From assembly GCF_018688375.1 (NCBI RefSeq), contig NZ_CP061318.1, positions 1,116,001 through 1,180,000 of the forward strand: 64,000 nt of DNA. Reading direction: 5' to 3'. Origin of the DNA: Polynucleobacter sp. AP-Ainpum-60-G11. Its GTDB lineage: Bacteria; Pseudomonadota; Gammaproteobacteria; Burkholderiales; Burkholderiaceae. This document shows positions 15,372 to 23,750 of this stretch, in pieces. The position numbers were made by a program, and so were the translations under genes. Numbering within the stretch: position 1 is the stretch's first letter; each line of letters opens with the position of its first letter. The notes under the pieces were generated by a model. It was not told the origin of the DNA and searched no databases. It was given only the letters and a program-made list of their open reading frames with translations.

Positions 15372-17263
15372 TCATAAAAAATCTGTGCTCTCATATCTTT
15401 AATGAACACCTGATAGAAGTCTTTCCATCTCTGTAGTTCTTCCGGCTTGCAGACTGCTCCTGGTCTTTGCACTTCAAGGTTTCTAGTGATGGTGACCTGA
15501 TTATCTTTCTCTAGGTAGCTTGCGGTGTACTCAATATTGTTTTTCTTGTACGTGATGTTTTGTGGGATTCTGCTGACCTTCACATTTTTTGGGAATTGGA
15601 TTTGATATTCCTCGGTTACTGATCTGGTGGCACAAGAGTACGGTACGGTGAACTTCTCTGGAGGCCTGCTGCTTGCAATGGATGCCAACTCTCCAGGTGC
15701 AAGACCCACCGGAATGGTCATGGCCCCTGGTCCCGGTACATTAGCGACTGCGTCCAAGGTGAAGGTGGTGTCGGTTGTAAATGGTTTGTTTAAGTCGTAT
15801 ACCTCACTAGTATCGATATTCCCTTCGCCTGTTTGTCTAAATTTTGCTAGCTGCCTACTGACCATCCGCTCGGATAAGGTGGTATCTGCTCCTTCGTATC
15901 GATAGCGAGCATTGATCTCTGCACTACCAAAGTATTGGGTATGAGCTTTTCCTTTAATCTCGCCATCCTTAGCAATTTGCATGGTGAGTTTTGTGATGGA
16001 GCGATTATTTTCTTTGGTTGGCTTGGGGGTGCGCCCCACTTTGCCCAACGCAGTTAGTAATGTAGGTTTATCCAACTCATCATCGGGCAGACTGCCAAAT
16101 GAAGCCATCTCTGCCGTTGAATCAAGATAGAGATTCCATGCAGGTATATAGGTAATGACGTGATTAAAGGGTCCGAGCACGGGGTATTTGGGTAAGGCGT
16201 AAGCATTGCCAGAGTTGATTAAGGCGCTACTGGCTTTTATTCCCTTGGTAGCAAGCAAGGCAATGAGTAATGCATTGTGATCTTTGCAGTCACCATAGCG
16301 GTTTTTAATGATGCTATTGGCATCATGCGGAATGATGCCCCCATCGCCCAAATAGATTCCGACATAGCGAATGTTTCTGCTAACCCAGTTGTATAGTGCT
16401 CTCGCCTGTGCTTTTTGTTCTTGTTCCTGATTGTCACCCTTGATGCCTTTAGTAATCTCATCAGCAAGCTTTTGCACTTCCGGGGTGACCTTCATCTTTC
16501 CCTGTACGCGGTCTTGATAGGCTTTAGCAAAAGCCTCTTGGCTATCAAAGCTGGAGATGTAGATGTGGGGGGCGAAGTCTCCACTAGATACTTGTAACTC
16601 CTCTTTTTTCTTCATCTTGAGGTTTTGATAGAAGTAGCTCAGATGGTGCACCCCATCAATTACTTCATCTCTAGTCTGCTTTACTTCCTTGATATCCGTA
16701 TATAGCTTGAGGCTTTCTGGGTAGCTTAGGGTGTACTCATAGGATTTGACTTCCGCATTAGGAGAAAAGATCAATCGTGTATAGAAGTAGCCTGGTAATA
16801 AAGGGGTGTGGGTAGTCAGCCTGGTTTTGTAATATGTTTTTGATCCTGGCGTTACTTTTGGAAAAATAATGATCTTGTGCTTTTGATCTGAAAAGATTGC
16901 AGCGCCCTTGCTGTTGTCATCCTCTACCGTACGGATGGCATTACTAGCTACAGGAATCTTTTCTCCGGTGGGGGTAATGGTGTATGCCTCTAGAACCTCC
17001 AGCTTAGATAGAGTTGAGTTGTAGGGCAAATCAGCCTGAGACTCTGATTCAATAGCCAATTGCGACTTCACCAGAGTTGTTAGCTCGTTGAGCTCAACCA
17101 CCGTACCATCAGCTTGAATGGCTTCTGTAATTACCGCTTTCTCAATTAGCGATAGCGATTCCAACTCTCCCCTGCCGGCACTAGTAATGCCTGCATTAGC
17201 TAATAGCAAGAATCCCAAAAGAATGGCGCCAAGACTACTAATGGATTTAAGGAAGAATTTCAT
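15368..17263 (-). CDS. Exported DUF3857 / transglutaminase-like protein
   Basis: 631 residues. Signal peptide about 1-26 (FLKSISSLGAILLGFLLLAN). A DUF3857 beta-rich region about 60-230 precedes a transglutaminase-like cysteine-protease core: RYGDCKDHNALL (Cys), GPFNHVITYIP (His), LYLDSTAEM (Asp), in the right order. A beta-rich C-terminal third follows. Such proteins act in the periplasm, but substrates are unknown. It follows the 96-residue exported ORF by 6 bases and overlaps the next small ORF, forming a three-gene unit. Confidence 0.85.
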   Translation of the reverse strand: MKFFLKSISSLGAILLGFLLLANAGITSAGRGELESLSLIEKAVITEAIQADGTVVELNELTTLVKSQLAIESESQADLPYNSTLSKLEVLEAYTITPTGEKIPVASNAIRTVEDDNSKGAAIFSDQKHKIIIFPKVTPGSKTYYKTRLTTHTPLLPGYFYTRLIFSPNAEVKSYEYTLSYPESLKLYTDIKEVKQTRDEVIDGVHHLSYFYQNLKMKKKEELQVSSGDFAPHIYISSFDSQEAFAKAYQDRVQGKMKVTPEVQKLADEITKGIKGDNQEQEQKAQARALYNWVSRNIRYVGIYLGDGGIIPHDANSIIKNRYGDCKDHNALLIALLATKGIKASSALINSGNAYALPKYPVLGPFNHVITYIPAWNLYLDSTAEMASFGSLPDDELDKPTLLTALGKVGRTPKPTKENNRSITKLTMQIAKDGEIKGKAHTQYFGSAEINARYRYEGADTTLSERMVSRQLAKFRQTGEGNIDTSEVYDLNKPFTTDTTFTLDAVANVPGPGAMTIPVGLAPGELASIASSRPPEKFTVPYSCATRSVTEEYQIQFPKNVKVSRIPQNITYKKNNIEYTASYLEKDNQVTITRNLEVQRPGAVCKPEELQRWKDFYQVFIKDMRAQIFYE

Positions 17264-17269
17264 AAGGGC

Positions 17270-17560
17270 TTAGCGTTTGACATAGGATTGAATATAAGCT
17301 TTTCTGAGACCTGTTTGGTTAAAAGCCATTTGATCTGACGATGTTTGCAAGATGGCTAAGGGTTCTTGCATGATGATTTTTTCTGCTTGATAGCGGTTGC
17401 CATTACTATCCCTGAGTTTTAGCTTGGGCAAACCCAGTATGCGAGCGCAATCGACTACCGCAGCCACTATGAGGGGCCTATCGAGCACAAGGGCTGGTTT
17501 GCTACTTGGGCTTATCTGTAGCGGCAAGATTGTCATGAATACGAAGGTACTGGTCAGCAT
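17270..17560 (-). CDS. Small exported hypothetical protein
   Basis: 96 residues with a hydrophobic N terminus (TSTFVFMTILPLQI) that could be a signal peptide. The remainder has RILGLPKLKLRDSNGNRYQA. Its stop lies six bases before the start of the DUF3857 gene, so they are one operon; no family recognised. Confidence 0.5.
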   Translation of the reverse strand: MLTSTFVFMTILPLQISPSSKPALVLDRPLIVAAVVDCARILGLPKLKLRDSNGNRYQAEKIIMQEPLAILQTSSDQMAFNQTGLRKAYIQSYVKR

Positions 17561-17671
17561 GTGGCTCTTTTGTTGATTTATTTAGAGATTTCATTTTCTT
17601 GAGCTACTAGCTCATTAGGTGAGCCTTGATCTAGCTATTCTGAAATTTCTGTATAGCTAGGAGCCAATTTC

Positions 17672-18469
17672 ATGACCAAGCCGTTTGTGTATGACGAGAA
17701 AACCTCATCCCTGTATTCGCCTGATGGGGGGTTTATTAAGAACGTCTTTTGCCCTAAGGCTTTGAACTGGAATCAGTTAATTGCAAACGATCCATTAGAG
17801 CGCTCTAGAGGCTGCCAGCAATGTGGCGATGACGTAATCAATCTTGACGTCATGAGTGTCGCTGAGTCCATGCAACGCTTCGAATCGGGTTACAACACCT
17901 GTGCTTATGCATCTAGCAATAGCCCAAATGTGATCTTTATCAAAGATCTCAATAGTCCGGAATTACGCAAAAGCAAAATAGATACGATTAGCTGGGCTAA
18001 TACCCACCCCATTCCCGATTTACCCAGAATCTCTACCGCGAGAAATATTCAAGATATTCAAAGGGCCTCATCTATTGGATTTTGGCCTGATGTTCGCGCT
18101 TTGAAATACAAAGATCGTGAAATTCAAGAAAAGCTTGGTATATATCAAAACAAGCAAACTGGTGAAGTGATGATCGTTGGGGACTATCGCTCGCTCATGG
18201 ATATCAAAGAAGATGGCCTTTGGGATGAAGTCATCCCCGTCACCTTCTATTACAGCAACTATCAGAAGAGTCCATTTGCAGCCTATCTCATACCAAATGA
18301 CTTACCTGATGGAAGCGCAGTTTTTATACCGGATCCAATTGAGGACATTCTGGGTTCAACATGGAACCAAGGTGACCGATATCGCGCAATGAATGTCACC
18401 GGAACTGTGATCGATAAAAAAGTAGTCATAGACCCTGCCAACGTCGAACAATCTAACTTCATGGGATAA
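17672..18469 (+). CDS. Hypothetical protein with cysteine-rich N-terminal part
   Basis: 265 residues starting MTKPFVYDEKTSSLYSPDGG. The first 80 residues carry four cysteines (VFCPKALNW, RGCQQCGDD, YNTCAYAS), spaced like a structural zinc site. A middle region has IGFWPDVRALKYKDREIQEK and a GEVMIVGDYRS strand; the last part is rich in Pro/Asp. No signal peptide, so cytoplasmic. First gene of a plus-strand run that leads to two small secreted proteins. I do not recognise the family. Confidence 0.6.
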   Translation: MTKPFVYDEKTSSLYSPDGGFIKNVFCPKALNWNQLIANDPLERSRGCQQCGDDVINLDVMSVAESMQRFESGYNTCAYASSNSPNVIFIKDLNSPELRKSKIDTISWANTHPIPDLPRISTARNIQDIQRASSIGFWPDVRALKYKDREIQEKLGIYQNKQTGEVMIVGDYRSLMDIKEDGLWDEVIPVTFYYSNYQKSPFAAYLIPNDLPDGSAVFIPDPIEDILGSTWNQGDRYRAMNVTGTVIDKKVVIDPANVEQSNFMG

Positions 18470-18471
18470 AT

Positions 18472-18786
18472 ATGAAATACCTAATCACCCTTCTTCTCGT
18501 AGCCTAGTGCATCATATTGGCTCGTAGCGCTTCTGCCCAAGCCATTTATGGTCTCAACGGAAACTATCTTGGTTACAGCCAAACTTCTCCTAGCGGTGTG
18601 ACCAATATCTATAACGCCACGGGGCAGAATATGCAGTCGTTTCAGACGGATAACGGGCAAACCAATTTCTATAGCCCGCAAGGCAACTATCAAGGCAGCT
18701 CAACAACTCCCGTTTATGCAGCGCCTAACTCAAGCATCAATGCCCCACGTCAAGCTCCTCAAACACCCTCAGTGAAAGGTTGGTAA
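18472..18786 (+). pseudogene. Small secreted protein gene with an amber codon in its signal peptide
   Basis: ATG 18472 opens a signal peptide MKYLITLLLVA, then TAG at 18505-18507, then CIILARSASAQA in the same frame, a convincing cleavage region. The mature part (about 85 residues) has repeats of the type GxTNIYNATGQNM and GQTNFYSPQGNYQ, related to the next gene (SGVTNVFDNNGNRIGY). Restart at TTG 18517 would give a protein without a hydrophobic core, so it would not be exported. Either a nonsense mutation, a suppressed stop or a sequencing error. Confidence 0.7.
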
Positions 18787-18791
18787 TTCAA

Positions 18792-19103
18792 ATGAATCTC
18801 TTAAATAAGTGTCTAGTTGTTTTTAGTGCTTGCATTAGCGGCTCAGTATGTGCACAGGTCACCAGCTGGGAAAACAGTCCCATGAATTACCAGAACAGTC
18901 CGATGAACTATGAGAATAGCTCGATGAATTACAACAACAGCCCGATGAATTACCACAACAGTCCTATGAACTACAACTCCAATAACGGGGTCTATGACAA
19001 CAGTGGAAAACGTATTGGCTATGAAGTAACTGCCCCATCAGGCGTTACCAACGTGTTTGATAACAATGGTAATCGGATTGGTTACTCACCCAGCAAAAGA
19101 TAA
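18792..19103 (+). CDS. Small secreted protein with NSPMNY repeats
   Basis: 103 residues from ATG 18792 (a TTG 12 bases earlier is in frame but weaker). Signal peptide about 1-22 ending SGSVCAQ. Then six back-to-back hexapeptides of the form NSPMNY with single changes (N-S-P/S-M-N-Y with Q, E, N or H between), followed by a Gly-Asn-rich tail SGVTNVFDNNGNRIGY that resembles the preceding gene. Likely periplasmic or surface; function unknown. Its TAA overlaps the next ATG by one base (TAATG). Confidence 0.7.
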   Translation: MNLLNKCLVVFSACISGSVCAQVTSWENSPMNYQNSPMNYENSSMNYNNSPMNYHNSPMNYNSNNGVYDNSGKRIGYEVTAPSGVTNVFDNNGNRIGYSPSKR

Positions 19104-19627
19104 TGATTGCTGAAATGACCATCGATACCGAGGAGTTTTTAGCGGTATTGAAAAGATTAAAACCTAGAAAAACTACGAAGGCCTCCTTAGCTGAAGAGCT
19201 TTATATTGCACACTTTAATGGTGAGGCCATCTTCTGCATAAGAGGAGTCCAAACTAGATGCTTGGTTGAAAAAGTAATCAATTGGAGGGGCTATATTGAA
19301 GTCAATTCCGGGGTTGTGCTTTCATTCTTAGCAGCAAGACCTGCGGGGCCGAATATTAAGCTGAGCGTTCGTGGCGATGTATTTCAGATAGAGGGCATTA
19401 AAGTGCCCTGCAAGACTATGCAGTCTCCAGAATGGATAACGGCAATGAGTTTTGAGGCCCACCTACATGATGACCCCAAGGCTAAACCTCACACCATCAA
19501 TCTGTATTGCCCAAAATGCGGCAAGAAGCGCGGGGAATTCTTTAAGCAAATGATTGTGAAGCAAAGAGAGTTGGGTGATCCACCCCCCCCCGAAATACCC
19601 AAGCTCAAGAAGATGTGCAGCTTGTAG
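19103..19627 (+). CDS. Hypothetical protein with a C-terminal CPKC zinc motif
   Basis: 174 residues, translationally coupled to the secreted repeat protein (TAATG). Residues about 5-115 alternate strands in a way that faintly resembles half of a sliding-clamp fold (FLAVLKRL, EELYIAHFNGEAIFCIRG, EVNSGVVLSFLAARPAGPNI, KLSVRGDVFQIEG); that is only an impression. A CPKCGKKRG motif lies near residue 137. A run of nine C at 19583-19591 encodes PPP and could slip, which would change only the last dozen residues. Confidence 0.6.
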   Translation: MIAEMTIDTEEFLAVLKRLKPRKTTKASLAEELYIAHFNGEAIFCIRGVQTRCLVEKVINWRGYIEVNSGVVLSFLAARPAGPNIKLSVRGDVFQIEGIKVPCKTMQSPEWITAMSFEAHLHDDPKAKPHTINLYCPKCGKKRGEFFKQMIVKQRELGDPPPPEIPKLKKMCSL

Positions 19628-19657
19628 ACATGAGTGGCTAGAATTTAACGACCTATT

Positions 19658-20074
19658 ATGAATAAATTACTCTTCTTGGATTTTGATGGGGTACTTCACC
19701 CAACTCACTTCGCTGGGCAAGACCCTTTTAATAGGGTTCATCTGCTTGAGGAAACTTTTGACGGATCAAATATCGGAATTGTGATTTCTTCAAGTTGGCG
19801 CTTTACACATAACTTTGAAAAACTACAGAAACTATTGCCAAACTCAATCTCCAGTCTGGTTATTGGCGTTACTGGATCACCAGTAATTGGCAAACATCCG
19901 CGCTATCAGGAGATTCTAAATTTTTTACAATCTCATGGTGTTAGCAATTGGAAGGCCTTGGATGACTCATATTGGGAATTTCCAAGCCCTTGCCCAGAGC
20001 TCATTCGCTGCAACCCAAATACCGGAATCTCAGAAAAGCAAATGCAGGAATTGAGTCAATGGTTACTTAACTGA
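19658..20074 (+). CDS. HAD-like domain protein (HAD_SAK type)
   Basis: 138 residues. Motif I LLFLDFDGVLHP (D8, D10), motif II VISSSWR, and an acidic third motif around ALDDSYWEF. The short length without a cap domain and the HPTHF/SSSWR pattern fit the small HAD group often called Swiss-army-knife RNA-repair-like HADs. Predicted phosphatase; substrate unknown. The ATG lies in a standard position 30 bases after the previous stop. Confidence 0.8.
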   Translation: MNKLLFLDFDGVLHPTHFAGQDPFNRVHLLEETFDGSNIGIVISSSWRFTHNFEKLQKLLPNSISSLVIGVTGSPVIGKHPRYQEILNFLQSHGVSNWKALDDSYWEFPSPCPELIRCNPNTGISEKQMQELSQWLLN

Positions 20075-20081
20075 CAGATAG

Positions 20082-20513
20082 TTATTGACCGTAAGTATTC
20101 CACCCACCAGCACCATTTGGTAGCGTCTGAATCAATTGCCCATTAGGAGTGTAAGTGTTGTAACCACCAGCGCCATTAGGTAATGTTTGAGTTACGCCGC
20201 CGCTCAGGCTATAGGTGTTGTAACCGCCAGCGCCATTAGGCAGAGTCTGAGTCACACCGCCACCAGGTCCATACGTGTTGTACCCTCCAGCACCATTGGG
20301 TAGGGTTTGCGTTACACCCCCACCAGATCCGTAAGTGTTGTAACCACCGGTACCGTTAGGAAGAGTTTGCGTCACTCCTCCGCGAGGGCCATAGGTATTG
20401 TATCCACCAGCGCCATTAGGCAAAGTTTGGATAGGTTGCGCCTGAACGCAGGCAGCACTCATGACAAGCATTGAAATCACGATGGCAGCAGTTTTATTGT
20501 TAGTTTGGTTCAT
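20082..20513 (-). CDS. Secreted protein of 20-residue repeats
   Basis: 143 residues. Signal peptide about 1-26 (AAIVISMLVMSAACVQAQ). From residue 29 to the end the protein is six units of exactly 20 residues, each QTLPNGAGGYNTY followed by seven variable residues such as GPGGGVT; the last unit ends GWNTYGQ. Gly/Asn/Thr/Tyr-rich units with strict spacing suggest a beta-solenoid or an adhesive, surface-associated protein. Convergent with the HAD gene. Confidence 0.75.
   Translation of the reverse strand: MNQTNNKTAAIVISMLVMSAACVQAQPIQTLPNGAGGYNTYGPRGGVTQTLPNGTGGYNTYGSGGGVTQTLPNGAGGYNTYGPGGGVTQTLPNGAGGYNTYSLSGGVTQTLPNGAGGYNTYTPNGQLIQTLPNGAGGWNTYGQ
20085..20429. repeat. 60-bp coding tandem repeat, six units
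   Basis: DNA period 60 bases inside the repeat-protein gene; units differ mainly at third codon positions and in the variable seven-residue part. Copy number could vary between strains by slippage or recombination. Confidence 0.8.
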
Positions 20514-20521
20514 GTGGATCT

Positions 20522-20875
20522 TTATATGTGAGATGTAAGATCAAACTCTGGAAACACCAATTGCATAGGGTGGCTGGTTTCTAGCTCACCTGTAAGGCAG
20601 TCCTCTGGTGGAGTTAGCCTCCTAAGATATTTATCTGGTACCGGTCCAACTTTTGATGTTTCTAAATAACCATCAAAGTCATAAGCTAGCCAGCCATGTT
20701 CAGTTGCGATCTCACATTCCCAGGTAAAGAGTGGCTCTGTGGCGCCGACCCACTCATCCATTCCAATTGCCGCTTTCACGCGCACGATATTCCCTTGATT
20801 CTCTGGCAAATTACAAAAGACGGTAATAGCCAAATCTCCAACGCTGCAGTTGAGTTTTGTTAAGCCATTACTCAT
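20522..20875 (-). CDS. Small hypothetical protein, SH3-like pattern
   Basis: 117 residues. The start GDLAITVFCNLPENQGNIVR resembles GTLCVIVGGCPENLGLIVEV of the 98-residue ORF at 23087-23383, and both end with a Leu-Arg-Arg/Pro-Leu segment (YLRRLTP, KLRPL); they look like one small beta-rich family. Start overlaps the stop of the membrane ORF upstream (ATGA at 20872-20875). Function unknown. Confidence 0.6.
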   Translation of the reverse strand: MSNGLTKLNCSVGDLAITVFCNLPENQGNIVRVKAAIGMDEWVGATEPLFTWECEIATEHGWLAYDFDGYLETSKVGPVPDKYLRRLTPPEDCLTGELETSHPMQLVFPEFDLTSHI

Positions 20876-21057
20876 CTTCTTCTCCGATATTGGGTGCGCA
20901 CTTTTTCCCTTTGGACAAACATGAAATGGCTAAATATTCCCTGGCTAAAAATGAGGAATAGTCCAAATAAAAACCAGAGCGCCAAAGAAAGCTGAAAGCC
21001 GCGCTCTAGAGATAGTGCGCTAATAAACATTAAGAAGATACCAATAAATTTGATCAT
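20872..21057 (-). CDS. Small two-helix membrane protein
   Basis: 61 residues with two hydrophobic segments (FIGIFLMFISAL and LSLALWFLFGLFLIFSQGIF) and a strongly basic C terminus (REKVRTQYRRRR), likely cytoplasmic. Overlaps the next gene by four bases. No family recognised. Confidence 0.55.
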   Translation of the reverse strand: MIKFIGIFLMFISALSLERGFQLSLALWFLFGLFLIFSQGIFSHFMFVQREKVRTQYRRRR

Positions 21058-21185
21058 TTTTTACCCCTTGGTTCGATATTCATCAGATTAATGACCCACT
21101 AGCTCAATAAATGAGCTATAAAGAATCTAAAGTTATAAAAACAATAAGCATGTGAATGTTTGATCTTTAGGGAATTGGGGTTGAT

Positions 21186-22157
21186 ATGAGCGATATGGAG
21201 CGTTTGCACCGTATTAAGTACATGATTCAGCAGCGTAAATGCGTGCCTCGCGAGGATTTCTTATCCGAGCTAGAGATCTCCCCCGCTACCTTTAAGCGAG
21301 ATCTGGAGTATCTGCGTAGCCGTATGCAGGCATCTATTGTTTATGACCGCTTTATGGGTGGATATAAGTTTGAGAATTCCTCCTCGATCGAGAGAATTGA
21401 GATGCCAGGACTCTGGTTCTCCGAGAAAGAAGCTACGGCATTAGTACTGATGCAACACTTACTCTCCTCCCTCGATCAAGGCGGCTTGATTGGCCCCCAT
21501 ATCGAGCCACTTACAGCCATCATTGATGGCATCTTGGGTCAAAGTGAGGCTACAGCCAAAGAACTACGCAAACGCATCAAAGTAATTGGCATGGGTTCAC
21601 GCAAAAACTCCATTGAAAACTTTTCAGAAATTGGTGCAGCTCTTCTGAAACGTAATCGTCTGGAGATCACCTACCACTCTAGAGGCAAAGACGAGAACAC
21701 TGCCCGTGAAATCTCCCCGCAACGATTAATCTATTACCGCGAGAACTGGTACCTCGATGCGTATTGCCACCTACGCAATGGTTTGCGGAGCTTTTCTGTA
21801 GATGGCATTCAGAGTGCGGTACTTACCAATAAGAAAGCTCAGGAGGTTTCTGAAAAAGAATGTCAGGAACACTTTGCCGAAAGCTACGGCATCTTCTCAG
21901 GCAAGGCAACACAAAGAGCTAAGCTACGCTTTACTCCGGAACATGCAAGGTGGGTATCAGGCGAGCATTGGCATGGCCAACAAGTTGGTAGCTTTGATAA
22001 AGAGGGGTATTACAACCTGGAGTTTGATTACAACCTAGATCCCGAGTTAGTCATGGATATCCTGAAGCATGGATCTGGCGTTGAGGTCATTGGTCCAGCT
22101 AGCCTCAAGGCAAGGGTGAAGACAGAACTTGGGAAGGCGCTGGGAAATTACCAATAG
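21186..22157 (+). CDS. WYL-domain transcriptional regulator
   Basis: 323 residues. N-terminal winged helix: RLHRIKYMIQQRKCVPREDF, then LEISPATFKRDLEYLRSRM (recognition helix, DeoR/YafY style). The WYL domain follows at about 150-225: RLEITYHSRGKDE, SPQRLIYYRENWYLDAYCHL, and RSFSVDGIQS; a WCX-type C-terminal extension completes it (KLRFTPEHARWV). WYL regulators sense ligands, often nucleic acid, and frequently control defence or DNA-damage genes. Divergent from the small genes to its left and convergent with the HD gene. Confidence 0.92.
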   Translation: MSDMERLHRIKYMIQQRKCVPREDFLSELEISPATFKRDLEYLRSRMQASIVYDRFMGGYKFENSSSIERIEMPGLWFSEKEATALVLMQHLLSSLDQGGLIGPHIEPLTAIIDGILGQSEATAKELRKRIKVIGMGSRKNSIENFSEIGAALLKRNRLEITYHSRGKDENTAREISPQRLIYYRENWYLDAYCHLRNGLRSFSVDGIQSAVLTNKKAQEVSEKECQEHFAESYGIFSGKATQRAKLRFTPEHARWVSGEHWHGQQVGSFDKEGYYNLEFDYNLDPELVMDILKHGSGVEVIGPASLKARVKTELGKALGNYQ

Positions 22158-22165
22158 ACGTAAAT

Positions 22166-22651
22166 CTACCGAATACTCCAGTCATAGGCCAGATCAATAA
22201 ATAGACTGGCCTCCTGGGATAGGTATTGTGGGGATGGGAAGATCCCCACCCTGCCCAGATCCAATCGGTCTGAATCCCAGCAAGTCTGGATGGTGGCATC
22301 TGTAGATGTTTCTCCTCCTGAGTGATGCTTCATGGCGTAGCAAAGTTGATCTAACTGCTTTGGCTGCAGAGTATAGAAATCTCCATGAATGCCATGAGCA
22401 AATTCTGCAGCTCGTTCACCATGCTGTGGATCACGTCCATCATTGAGTCTGCAGCTGTCATGCAAAAAGCCAAATAGCTCCACAACCATGAGATCGGCCT
22501 TACGGATTTGTCCAATGTTTTTGCCGTGATGTAGTACCCTTGCCCAATGATTGGCTCCGTGAATCCCTTGCCAGTCGATCTTGAACTCCGATTTAATTAA
22601 GGCAATTAATCCAGAGCGGTCGTATTCAGTTTTCAACGATTGAGCCTCCAA
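22166..22651 (-). CDS. HD-domain phosphohydrolase
   Basis: 161 residues. HD-type metal site: HGANHWARV (first His), GFLHDSCRLNDGRDPQHGER (His-Asp plus a further His), KHHSGG and CWDSDRLDLGR (final Asp). Predicted metal-dependent phosphohydrolase acting on a nucleotide or similar. The start overlaps the upstream DUF3293 gene by 26 bases; no internal Met offers a better start. Fourth gene of a minus-strand unit (23670 to 22166). Confidence 0.8.
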   Translation of the reverse strand: MEAQSLKTEYDRSGLIALIKSEFKIDWQGIHGANHWARVLHHGKNIGQIRKADLMVVELFGFLHDSCRLNDGRDPQHGERAAEFAHGIHGDFYTLQPKQLDQLCYAMKHHSGGETSTDATIQTCWDSDRLDLGRVGIFPSPQYLSQEASLFIDLAYDWSIR

Positions 22652-23090
22652 CAGGATGCCGTAAATTTAGACTCACGAAGCCATCATTGCTTGGGATCCA
22701 TAAGAATGCATTTTGCTTATATTTATCTGCCATATGCTCTGCATCATCTAAAGGTATTCCCAAGACTAGAACGCTGGGCTCACTAGACCAAACATGAGAT
22801 GGATCACTACCCTCTGCAGCAATATTTTTTAACCCAAGAGCATGGATGTCGGCAATCAATGCATTGTGATTGCGGACATTCTCTTCCGCAGTCGAAAGAA
22901 TGCTATGGGGATTAAATGCCGTGATCAATGCGGCACTGGTTATCCCATGCTTCTTCATCAAAGCAGTTAAGTCCGGATTAGCCTCATCAACCTTGAGAAC
23001 AATATCCCCTCCATCGCCATAAACTACATAGATGGCCGCACGATAGGCTCTAATTAATTCAGGGGAAATCGTGCGGCTCAGATCACTCAT
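22626..23090 (-). CDS. DUF3293-domain protein
   Basis: 154 residues. Family pattern: AYRAAIYVV, a beta strand with DIVLKVDEANPDL, ALITAFNPHS, NVRNHNALIADIHALGLKNI, SHVWSSEPSVLVLGIPLDDA and KQNAFLWI. The DUF3293 fold has no known activity. Its ATG overlaps the stop of the gene upstream (ATGA at 23087-23090), and its 3' end overlaps the HD gene. Confidence 0.8.
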   Translation of the reverse strand: MSDLSRTISPELIRAYRAAIYVVYGDGGDIVLKVDEANPDLTALMKKHGITSAALITAFNPHSILSTAEENVRNHNALIADIHALGLKNIAAEGSDPSHVWSSEPSVLVLGIPLDDAEHMADKYKQNAFLWIPSNDGFVSLNLRHPVGGSIVEN

Positions 23091-23383
23091 ATTAAGAGCT
23101 CATTTAGCTTTTCTTGGACCTCCGCCATCGGCGGCTCATCCCCTAAATTTAACAGTGGTCTTAATTTATGCCTATCGGTAATCGCCTCAGTTGAATATCC
23201 TTTGACCAACTTACTTCCACGCCACATTTGGTTAAATTTACGGCTTGTCACTGTTTTAATCTCATAAGCATCCTCACGTCCGTCATGCCTACCTAGATGG
23301 CAAACCACCTCAACTATCAACCCAAGGTTTTCTGGGCAACCACCAACGATGACACATAAGGTTCCGGGTTTTAAATGTGACAT
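23087..23383 (-). CDS. Small hypothetical protein, sibling of the ORF at 20522
   Basis: 98 residues, starting SHLKPGTLCVIVGGCPENLG. The early PENxGxIV motif and a late Leu-Arg-Pro-Leu strand are shared with the 117-residue protein at 20522-20875, which suggests an SH3-like beta barrel. Three-base gap to the gene upstream and four-base overlap downstream put it firmly in an operon. Confidence 0.65.
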   Translation of the reverse strand: MSHLKPGTLCVIVGGCPENLGLIVEVVCHLGRHDGREDAYEIKTVTSRKFNQMWRGSKLVKGYSTEAITDRHKLRPLLNLGDEPPMAEVQEKLNELLI

Positions 23384-23385
23384 CC

Positions 23386-23670
23386 TTATCTCCTAACTAG
23401 TTCTGTAGATGTGGCGGCCTCCAATGTCCTGCTAATACGATGGTGGAGTTTTAAAGCTGTCGAGAAGTAATATAGCTTTGGGTTCAGTTTGATGTTGGCA
23501 TACTCACAGTCATTAATTTCCAGACTTACGCCCTTTGCCCAGTAGTAATACTTGCCACCATCCTCTATAGCTATACCGGTATATCGATACTCGGAGTGTC
23601 CTTGCTCAGCCGGATCAAACTTCTTGAGTTCATCAGAATGCAGCTCGACATTAATTAACTGAAAATTCAT
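23386..23670 (-). CDS. Small hypothetical protein
   Basis: 94 residues. AGGAGAA lies just upstream of the ATG. Beta-rich N-terminal half with EYRYTGIAIEDGGKYYYWAK, then a helix ALKLHHRISRTLEAATSTEL. First gene of the 23670-22166 unit. Family not recognised. Confidence 0.6.
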   Translation of the reverse strand: MNFQLINVELHSDELKKFDPAEQGHSEYRYTGIAIEDGGKYYYWAKGVSLEINDCEYANIKLNPKLYYFSTALKLHHRISRTLEAATSTELVRR

Positions 23671-23750
23671 TTTCTTCTCCTATTTAGCCAATTTGACAAA
23701 TGTCTGGGCTTGGCAATTTGGTTTAACTCCGCCCCTACTACTTTATGAAT

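Noticed and set aside
20085..20429. Regular repeats considered as a CRISPR array
   Set aside because: Period is 60 bases throughout, units are coding, and there are no unique spacers; it is a protein tandem repeat. No CRISPR array or cas gene was seen anywhere.
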